This document shows positions 54,767 through 64,000 of a DNA stretch of 64,000 bases, in pieces. The notes under the pieces were generated by a model. The model did no database searches, had not been told where the DNA came from, and saw only the letters and a list, made by a program, of their open reading frames with translations. The stretch covers positions 95,279,381-95,343,380 of the forward strand of contig JALJCS010000001.1 of the NCBI GenBank assembly GCA_023055355.1, in the 5' to 3' direction. The stretch is from Agelaius tricolor (Eukaryota; Chordata; Aves; Passeriformes; Icteridae). The translations under genes and the position numbers were made by a program. Within the stretch, counting starts at the first letter, position 1. Each line of letters opens with the position of its first letter.

Positions 54767-56799
54767 AGATCAACTCACCAAAGGAGTAAGATGCATTTAC
54801 TGTCCACACAAAGATGAGTGATATATATGAAAATGTTACTTTCCGAGAAAAGTTGATTTGCCAGAACAACTCCCTTCCACCCCCCAGAACAAAATAGCAG
54901 AGACTTCAAGGTCTCTATTGCACACATAGAAACTTTTGTAAGTCTTTCATCTGCTGAAATCTCATCTATTTCTGTGTGTACAAGAACCATTCTAAACACA
55001 CAATCTAGATCAAACAAAGGTTAGGTTCAGGACCGATGCTTTTTCAGAAAGACCTGAAGTTTACATTATTTTCCCCCAGTTGCTGGTAAAGAAACACTGC
55101 AAGCCTCATCTTACAAATGCTTACACCATCACAACTGCAACCAACTTATCAGATACTGCAGTGCTCGCACAGAAAATGTAAATTAATTTAAATGTACTCA
55201 GAATCATTGCCTTCATCCAGACTCATATTTAAATAAATGAAAAAGAATGCTTCTAAGCTTTCTAATCTGTTGCTCATTTAGAGTCATCAGATATATTGTT
55301 AAGAGGATACAAGTACTCATAAAACTCTAACACAGAAATATTTTTTGGTTTACTTTCTCCATTGCTTCATTATTCTTCCAGACAGGCTTCTATGCAAAAC
55401 AGCTTTTTATCTTCCAGCTTTGATACCATCAGCTCTACTATATCAACTGTGTAACCACAGTGAGGTTGCATTTTACAGTCTGAATTCAGCAGCACTATAT
55501 GAAGAATTTTACAGGGCCCTCACTCTTCCTAAGAGTTGCCAATTCTCTCGCTCCTGTCCTGCACCCTGCATATGTCAGCACTGACAGAAAAGCTGGGGAA
55601 GGAAACTAATTCAGGCAAGAACCCCTTGAGCAGCAGGGGAGGGGAAAAGCTATTTTTCAACCATATCAGGTCCCTCCTCCTGTTCAACCACACTAACACA
55701 GGGCAGCTGTGACAGCACAGCAGAGGTGAGGTCCATCCAGGAACTGAAACTATCATAAGTACTATGGATACCAAGGAAATTTCCATGGAATTGTAGCCTA
55801 ATCTACATTTATAGGTAGAGATTTAAATATCTAGTGTGTAAGAGATGCTTTAACTTTCCACTCCCTAAATTAGCTGCAGAGGCAAAAAAAAAAAACCCAA
55901 ACCAGTCAAAAGCACCTCCAGTAACAGACAGTAATCATAACCTCACAGTAGCTGAGCTATTACATGAAGCAGGGAGTTTAATAATGAAGTTCTATGATAC
56001 CAGTGTAATGGATATCAAGCACAGACATTCCTTGGCACGTGAAGGGAATTCAATCTCTTAGCTGGCTAACAAAAACACCCACACCCTTCCAAGAACTTGA
56101 TGTCCACAGAAAACAAATTATAAACACAGAGCATTCATTCCTGGACAAAAGTGTTCATGACCCTGAAAAGCAAAAGCATTTTTGAAAGTTCTGTATTTTA
56201 AAGATGGAAATCATCTGCATATTCTGGTAAATGACTGGGTTTTTTTCAGGGCTTGTAAGCACATTGGGCTGCTTACTTTGCAGGTTACTGCACTGAGGAC
56301 AGGACTGAAGGACACAGAACTGCATAAGTCTGATAATTTGCTGAACTGTTTAATATTTTTTAAGTATTAACAAGGAGTAACAGAGGAGGATGAAAGGATA
56401 GAGCTTTGAAATATGTTAAACATTTTCTTTGTGATGCCTTTGTAAGTTTATCAGGGTAGACAGCAGTGATAACCACACAATGGACAACTAATGCTTCTTC
56501 ACCTTTTCTACTGATTCTCTCAACAAAGGTGTAGAGGTATCTACCCCACCCAAGAATGGTGCCCTTATGACGACATCAGAAAACAATGCAGAACGACTTC
56601 AAGAGGCCTTCCTTGTCTACACCAGCAACAAAAGGAATGCTACAGAAATTTGTGGGCATTTTGTGCTCAGTGAGACAGAAACAACCTAATTACAAAAGAC
56701 ATGAAAAAAAATTAAGAATATGATCCATTTTTTTGTTATCCCAGATTTCACTGCTAAATTCTGTCGTCTGACTTCACAGTTCCTCACCTCTATCAGCAG

Positions 56800-57080
56800 A
56801 ATCTGTGGGAATGCAGTATCACCCATTGTCAAGGAAGATGTGATTAAGGAGCACTTCAGTCAGCTGTACCCAAAGACTGGAAAAACTTCAAGAAGGGCAA
56901 CTTGGATGACCTGGTGAACTACAGGCTAGTCTGCAAAAGACAGAACTTATTCTTTACCACGTGTGTGCTCAAGAGTGGGCCACACTGACCTGAGAGGCAA
57001 TAGAGACCAGACAAATCCCTGAGCAACCTGCTCTAGCTGGGTCTGGCTTGAACACGATGTTCCAACCCACCTGAATCCAG
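56800..57080 (+). mobile_element. Possible old CR1 fragment
   Basis: ggtgaactacaggctagtct resembles the CR1 ORF2 NYRPVSL region, and ccctgagcaacctgctctag with gatgttccaacccacctgaa resembles the CR1 3' end. Between them little is recognisable, so this may be a deleted, strongly diverged copy. Confidence 0.4.
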
Positions 57081-58150
57081 CCAACCTCAAGTAAAACCAG
57101 TGACTATTCACAGGCACAAAGCATCCCTTGAATCAATTGCACCCCATCACAAAAACCTCCCAAAAGGAGTATGACAGTCACTTCTTTTCCCTCTCTGAGT
57201 AAGTCTGATTCCCACTCAAACTTCCCACACAAGTAAAATAATTTGAGTAACATCAAAAGCAGGAGCCAACAATAAACAGGGAAGAAAGGAGAAACAAACA
57301 ATAAACTATTTTTTTACATCTCTAGCATTATGAATTCTTTACTTACCTAAAACCTCTATTGCTAGACTTGGAGATACACCAAAAATTCAGAAATTAGGAA
57401 GAAAGTTTTGTTGTTTTTAAGGAAAGTTAAGTCAATGAGAGGTATATTCCTATTTTATAGATAAAAATAGAGGATAAAAGGTGAGGTTCGCCTAAGAACA
57501 ATTTCTGAACTGCCAATTCACTCTCAAAATATGAAAAAAATATATAAAGCTAGCAAGCCATTTTGAGGAAGATGACAGTTGAACAAGAATTCCAGAATAC
57601 ACTTTCTGTGGCAAATCAGTATATTACATTAATCACAGATGATCACAAATTCTGAACACTGGAATAGTTTAGAAGATGAGCAAAACACAGCATGAAACCT
57701 TACAGTATATTATGCATGTGATTTGCACATTTTGTTATGCACCATGGGATCCATCTTCACATAAAACCTAAGCTTGTGCAACTGAGAATAAAGCAGCACT
57801 AAACAAATGGCAATCTATTTTTAGAAAGTGCTGAAAGGCAGTTACATACAGAGTAAGATTAATAACCTAGCCAAACTACCTGGAAATTAGGCAACTGACG
57901 CTTTGAGAAGGTTTCCATGTTTGCTGCAGAAATTGGAACATCAGGTTGAAATAAAGCACTGTATCTTACATACCAAGAGAAGGAAGAAAAAAAGAATTTG
58001 TAGTATTTAATTCTTCTGGTTTTATCCTGTAAAGTTTCATAGATGATGTCAGATAGATGCCCTCCCCTTTATAAAAACATACAGAAATCAAAAGCCCAGA
58101 AAGGTTCCACAATCTCTGCAAGAACTTAACTTGCACACACAGGACAGAAG

Positions 58151-58295
58151 AATCACAGAATGGTATTGGTTGGAAGGGACCTTAAAAATCATCTATTGCC
58201 AGCCCTGCTGCCATGAGCAGGGGGGAGACATTCAACTAGACCAGTTCACTCAGAGCCCCATCCAGCCTGGCCTTGAACACTTCCACAAGAAATGT
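58151..58295 (-). mobile_element. CR1 LINE 3' fragment
   Basis: aatcacagaatggtattggt then tggaagggaccttaaaaatc, ctgctgccatgagcaggggg, gagccccatccagcctggcc and ttgaacacttcca. This is the reverse complement of a CR1 3' end from a different subfamily than the copy at 22526, and is in the gene's orientation. Confidence 0.9.
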
Positions 58296-61070
58296 TTATT
58301 CCATAAGAAGGAACTCTAAATGTAATTGAAGTAGAAAAAAAGAGCAAGACACCTCTTTGAGGCTGTCAATTGTTCAAAATTCACATGAAATAGCAAAGAA
58401 AGCATACAAAGAAAATGCTCTACAATCTCAACCTCAAAAATTTGGTCACATGAAAAAAGGGCATTTCAGAAAATAATCGAGTAGGGAAAGGATGATGAAA
58501 GAGTTAGTTAAACTATGTGGCAAGAAAAAAACTTGCATTTGCCCTTCTGCAAAGGCTAAATACCTGGAGTTTTCTCCAATTCTTAGAGACACTGGCAAGC
58601 TTTCATACCCATACAAGGCAGCAATCAGCTGAGGTAGATTTCTAATATGGTAGAAAAGGAATAGACTAGCTCCACCAACACTTCTCCCCACCCCAAAGAT
58701 TAGTTTTCTGTCAATTCAGTTCCTCCAGGCAAGCTGCCATAAGCCAGTGAAGTGCCAGTGTTGAGTGCAGCACAGCTGGAGCTCGCTGTCTCCGGGAGGG
58801 GCAGCAGCTCTGTCCCTCTGAGAAGCACCCGGCTGTGGGCCTGCCTGTGCTGTCAACTGCAGGCACAATTCCTTGCGTGGCCCCCACGCACAGGGTCTTC
58901 TATGACTCTGCAAATCCACATACAGTTTAGATCTATGTACATTATGTCTCTTGAAAAAAAAAAAATCAGAGAAATGCAACACAAATATAGGCAACAGCTT
59001 TCTGATCAGACTAGATACACTATTTACTTTAACTCCCTTTGCAATTGGCAATCATCAATGCAGCAAGGTGTGACATAATGCAACTGGAGTACTGCATTAA
59101 GATCACGGAAATCTTTGTAATGGAAGTACAAAACTTCTCCAGACCTAACAGCAATAAGTTTAAGGAGCACTGAAAACTGATAACTATGTCACAGTATACT
59201 AAGATCCACTAAGCAGGCTTTATTTTTTAAAAAGCTAAAAAAATCACTTTAACATCCCATGAAAAGCAAATGCTTTCTCAGTAACCATTCATAAAAGCAA
59301 CAGAAATGAAGATGGGCTATCAAACCATTTTTAATAAAATAACACATGCCAGCTCACTAATTGAACCTAGTTATAAAACTACTTTTCAAGAAACAGCACT
59401 CCAAAGACAGCTAAACCAAAACACAGAACTTGTTAAGCGACCATCCTGCAGCCAGAGTTTCAGCCACTTCTATCCAAGGAAACTCCTGCTTACCTTGATC
59501 TCTAAGTTGTTTCTACAGAGCCCTTCTTACCCCTAATGAGCAGTGCCTTTTTCATCTAACATAGGCTTTGCTACATGACAAAGAACTTTTTACTTTATCA
59601 ATGACAGGTAGCTATTTGTGGTATTTATCAAGATTCAGCTACAACATACCTGCCTTATGGCAGAGCTATAAAATCCCCATTGAAGTTTTACTGTCCCAGG
59701 GCCAGGTATATGCAATCACAATGACGTGGGCCAGCACAGTCCCAAAGTTCACTTTTGAAAGTTTACTCCCAATTGTAAAGGATCCTTAAATTGTTTCTTA
59801 AGCAGTAAGCCTTGGTAGAAATAAAATTACAACACACTCTAGTAAACATTTCTACAAGCGAGCCTCAGAAATTACACAGGCAATTGTAAATCTGAAACCT
59901 AACATCTACAGCATAGTTCAAATTCTCATCTAATGGGCTCTTGAATAATCTTTCTGTTAGACTGTCGTATTAAATTCTGTCATCAGCAGGATACTCATAT
60001 TTTGCTAAATGAGCCATAAAAATTGTACATGTCAAACAAATACAACATTATATCCTATGACATTAATAAAAATACATCAGTAGAATGAATTTTAGTACAA
60101 ATGAAACAATTGTATGACATTGAATAAAAACATACTCATAAAATAAATATTTTGCAGCTGTTTCTTACAGACATAAATTTCTAAGATTACATATTATTAA
60201 TCATGTCATAGAGTAATATGTTTAACCACACCAAAGAGTATTATTGGTATTTTTCATTCCTAAAACATTGTTGTGGCAAGTCTTCTAATAAAAATAAACA
60301 TACAAACAAAATCTCAGAGATATGAGCAGGGAGACTTTGCTCCAGCTCATATGGTCTGAAAACAAACAAACAAAAAGCCAGGAGGGCTTAACACAGTTTT
60401 GAATCATCATTGCTCTTTATCTATAATCACTCAAGATTAACTCAAAGAAAGATACCCCAAAGTCTTTCACTCCAAATTCTTCTTTCATAGGAATTACTGG
60501 GACACACGTGCAGAAATGTTTCCTTGCCTCATGCAGCACTTACATCCCTTGTCTGTTAACAAAAACTTTTTAAAGGCCTGCTGACCAACCTGGGAAGAAA
60601 TAACCACAGCCTGTTAATTCATTCCCTCCAGTCTCCAACCTTCACCATAAACTTGTTCTTCACAGAAGATAACCTGCTGTTTAAAATAGTTGTGTTTCCT
60701 TGGGCAGAATAAAGCTGCTCTTACACTAAAATACCTATTACAAAGTTTAAGCTATGTAATACACCTTAGCCTGACATAACAGATCACCAGGCAGAGATGG
60801 AACAGGAAACATCTATTCTTCTCACATGAGAAGAGAGGCTGTACGCTCTCCCCCATCCAAGCCATTGTCCCGCATCTACCAGTTACCCTTCAATGAGCAA
60901 ATTCAACAGAAGTTTGGCAAAGTGCCAACCTGGCAAGACAGAACAGAGCAAGTTCAACCTCTCTGGCAAGAAAGTGGTTAAGTTTCCAGGGTGGTGGAGA
61001 GTACATGCAGCTCTGCTTCCAAACTGGAGTCACACCCACTAACCTGACATTCAAACACCAATTCTGACTT

Positions 61071-61108
61071 AAGGTCATCTTAACCTGAAAAGGTCATCTT
61101 AACCTGAA
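61071..61108. repeat. Exact 19-bp tandem duplication
   Basis: aaggtcatcttaacctgaa is present twice in direct succession. Confidence 0.9.
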
Positions 61109-61892
61109 AATATTAGGCATTAAGCATCCTAGGCTGCTAAACACAGAAACAGAAGTTAGGAATACATCCTTTTAAAAATTAAATGTGTAAGATAAAGCTG
61201 CCAACAAATTTAATTCTATATAATAAGAAAGATAATAATATTCTACTAATGCCTTAATTTTCTTCATAGAAAGTAAGTACAGAGCATTAGACAAATTGCA
61301 ATCTATGTAAAACTATCACTACCTTATAAAACTGAAACAAAGTAAGTGCCAAAACATTGGCCAAAAGAAAGGAATTTAACACATGTGCTCCCCTCATTCC
61401 CAATGTAACTGCCTTTTAGAACAGCCAAGATAAGAGAATTACATTTGTCCTTTTTCCCCAAACCCAGATTTGTTCCTGGTTTCTCTACAATATCCTCCAC
61501 CACAACAGCTCCATTTCTGTTTGGTTTCTCAGCCTCCTGCAGCATCTTAAGCTATCCTGCACACTCTTCCATTCTTTTCTTTGCAACACACACAGGTGAA
61601 GGTATTTGCTGTCCTGTGCCCCAAGTCCTCTCGCTGCCCCGACCCCTGACGGCTCAGCCATGGAAGGAACAAACACCAGTGAGCAGCAAACTGAACCATG
61701 CTCAGGCAACGCTAATTTTGACTTCCCTGCTTAATAGAGTGAGCAAATTTCACAGAACTTCTGTATTTTACCTGTAAGGTAAATTGGTAAAAAAAATTAC
61801 CTTACACCTCTGTAAATAGAGGAGTTTAAGTTTTGGGAAAATGAAAGTGATGCTACTATGTTTGTTACTTGTAAGAAAGCACTAGCCAAGGA

Positions 61893-62055
61893 CACTGGAG
61901 GGTGGTAAGGCACTTGCAGAGGTTGCCGAGGGGGGTTGTGAATGCACCAACTCTGAAGCGTTCAGGGCCAGGTTAGACGGGGCCTCGAGCAATTTGGTCT
62001 AGTGGAAGGTGTCTCTTCCTATGGCCAGGGGTTGGAAATAGGTGATCCTGTTACT
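61893..62055 (+). mobile_element. CR1 LINE 3' fragment
   Basis: ggagggtggtaaggcacttg, aggttgccgaggggggttgt, cagggccaggttagacgggg, gagcaatttggtctagtgga and ggccaggggttggaaatagg match the 3' end of CR1 in plus orientation; the terminal repeat is lost. Confidence 0.85.
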
Positions 62056-64000
62056 GGGAAGGAAGGAGGCAAAATTATGAGATGACTCAAAAAACCTTCA
62101 TATTCTTACAAAGCAATATTTAAAAGTGGCAAGTTCAGTGGCTATTCTCATATTATAGGATCTGTTACAACACAAAACACCTTGGTATTCCTCAATTATG
62201 AGACAAAGATAAAACTATAGACTAGGTGAAGTCTGATACTGCACCAAAACCCATGTGCAGTCTTCCAGAAACAACAGTAATAAAAGCCAAAGTTGCTGTT
62301 GAAACCATTAAAATAAATAATCTATTTTGTTTTATCCTTGTACATAAAACAAGGGAAAGACTAAACAGGCTCTAACTTTTTTCTGAGGAAAGAGTAGTGC
62401 TTTACTACCAAATCCAAGAGCCAGAAAATAGTGGATCAGGCACCCCAAACAAGACAGTTACACCAGAAGTTTCTATGTCCCACTTTGAGAAAACTTATAG
62501 AGCAGGAGTTACTTAGGAAAAACTACCAAATACTAATGCCTCCACAATGAAAATCGGAAAACTGTGCACAGATACTTTACTTCAGAAAGCTCAGGACAAG
62601 CCTGGGCTCCTAGAATCCTGTCTCAAAATTAAGGAGGTGATGATGTGGAAGAGGACTGGGACACAGGCTTTTACCTTAGAAGGTGCTCCCAAGCATATTG
62701 CAACATATGTTATAGAGCAGTAACAGATAAATTAGGTTTATTTTTAGAATCTTTCTGCATACTTTAAGAAGAACCCCACCTTTCCTAATATTTTATGCCA
62801 CCTATCACCCAAATTAGTCTGGTATGTATTAAAAAATAAAGACAGTAAGAAATGTTTTCAATTTTACTTTGTTGAGGAACAGTTCTCAAAAAGTGAGTTT
62901 CATTAATAGAAAACAACCTGTTACTCAAGTCAGAAGGTTTCCTATTTTGAAAACCACTGGACAGGACAGTTGAACATTCTTCAAGTCTAAGAAGATGCAT
63001 GTGCAGTGCTGGAAAAAAAATCTGAATGTGTCAAAGGACTGGGATATATAGACAAGCTATGGAAGTCACAAACTTCACCCTTTGTCATTTAAAAAAAACA
63101 GTCTCAAGAAAAAAAGGAACAAGCTGTCTGGACATTGATGGGACAGATGCAAACTAGAGAAGAATTCAACAGGATAAAGCAGGAGTCCATATAGACACAG
63201 AAGATCAATGATACCTGAAACAACTCTTCCCCACATTTTCAAGCTAATCACAATCTCCATTAGATCACAAACAAAGCACCACAGACTTATTAGAGACAAT
63301 TGCAACAATTAATAATTAATTTTCACTGTTAAGATAAAAATAAAGAGAAGAGTCTTGCAGGTAGAAATGGTTCAAGTGTTCTACCTGAATATAAATTCCA
63401 CTCTACCCTCCTAATTTGTATTATTCCAGCCAGAGATTTCACAGTACGATTAAAAACAGAAACAAAAAAAGAGAGGAGGGGCTTACCACCACTTCAAAAG
63501 GTAAGTAAGTCTGTAACTCTACACTAATACACAAAAGCTGCATGTTTCTGTACCACCCCAGAATCTCAGCTACTCTTAAGAAAAGACATAAGTCTACAAC
63601 TCTTGCTTTGGTGAAGACAAATCTTTATATGTGAACTGAAAGAAGAATAAAGCAGTCTTCTGGAGTCTTCTGGCAGACAACTGTGAAGTTTATACTACTG
63701 CTGCTAACAGGTAGACCACATAGTTTTGTTTACTGTTATTACGAAACCTGTAGCCAAGAAATAGGAATGAAAATTGAGCAAATTCCTGCCACGACTGCAC
63801 TGAAATATCTCAACAGCTCTAATGCTAGGGACTGGCAACATTCCTTAGAAAGGAGATCCTCAAAAAGAATATTCAATACTGGTTCTCGGCATCACTACTG
63901 TAATCGCCAGGAGACTGAAATAAATGATAAGAAAGAATACTACGTTTCTCCCTTCTTCTGGAAAATATTTTGAAGTTTACCTATTATCTACTGCATAAAC

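Larger units (their letters stand above)
49368..64000 (-). other. SENP6 first intron (partial, at least 14.6 kb)
   Basis: Everything from the E2 acceptor to the right edge is treated as intron 1. No CpG island, 5' untranslated exon or start exon is visible. It carries a long decayed CR1 (53440-54766), CR1 fragments at 58151-58295 and 61893-62055, a possible older one near 56800-57080, and a 19-bp tandem duplication at 61071-61108. The other stretches (49400-53400, 54800-56700, 59100-61800, 62100-64000) show nothing I recognise. Confidence 0.8.

Noticed and set aside
56500..56720. Possible additional LINE coding fragment left of 56800
   Set aside because: Phrases such as gaatggtgcccttatgacga look element-like, but I could not place them in any family.
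58740..58920. GC-richer stretch in intron 1 as a candidate SENP6 first exon or CpG island
   Set aside because: It has few CpG, no frame resembling the expected start (MAAGKSGG...), and no donor in the right phase to join CT of E2.
1..64000. tRNA genes, rRNA, CRISPR arrays, bacterial-type operators or a second protein gene
   Set aside because: I saw no sequence able to fold as a tRNA with A and B boxes, no regularly spaced repeats, and no second set of spliced exons. Small ncRNAs inside introns cannot be excluded by eye.

Overview
The window is vertebrate nuclear DNA, most likely from a bird. It is AT-rich and dominated by introns. It carries CR1-type LINE fragments ending in degenerate TTCTATGATTC-like tails, which are typical of birds (crocodilians and turtles also have CR1), and an LTR-like block resembling avian endogenous retrovirus LTRs. 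There is no prokaryotic gene organisation, CRISPR array or operon.

One gene fills the window on the minus strand: SENP6, the SUMO-specific isopeptidase that trims poly-SUMO2/3 chains. I found 21 coding exons, from 49367 at the right to 171 at the left. Every one has a GT donor and AG acceptor, and the reading phase runs unbroken across all 20 junctions. Together they give 3,028 coding bases, about 1,010 residues. They are called E2 to E22 here because the first coding exon must lie beyond 64000. The exon(s) with the catalytic cysteine and C-terminus must lie beyond position 1. The N-terminal half (E2-E11) is low-complexity and charged, and includes a zinc-ribbon-like segment, a SUMO-interacting-motif-like stretch and a nuclear localisation signal. 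E12-E14 encode a conserved domain ahead of the protease. E15-E22 encode the Ulp1/C48 protease domain, with the catalytic His in E19 and the catalytic Asp in E22, separated by about 213 residues, the insertion typical of SENP6/SENP7.

The rest is intron. It holds six recognisable CR1 fragments plus one doubtful one (the longest, 53440-54766, keeps a decayed reverse-transcriptase region), the LTR-like block ending near 41513, homopolymer and purine-rich tracts, and several short tandem duplications. The 14.6 kb from 49368 to 64000 is first-intron sequence with no exon I can recognise.

The least ordinary observation is a local tandem duplication of about 285 bp that copied exon E10 with part of its upstream intron. 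The extra copy (20966-21200) keeps the splice acceptor and near-identical coding sequence but has a one-base deletion, an in-frame stop and no donor. It is either a dead exon or a possible poison exon. Also worth checking are the CxxC...CxxC zinc-ribbon-like motif in E9 and the 21-nt in-frame microexon E6. I found no sign of a novel multi-gene system.
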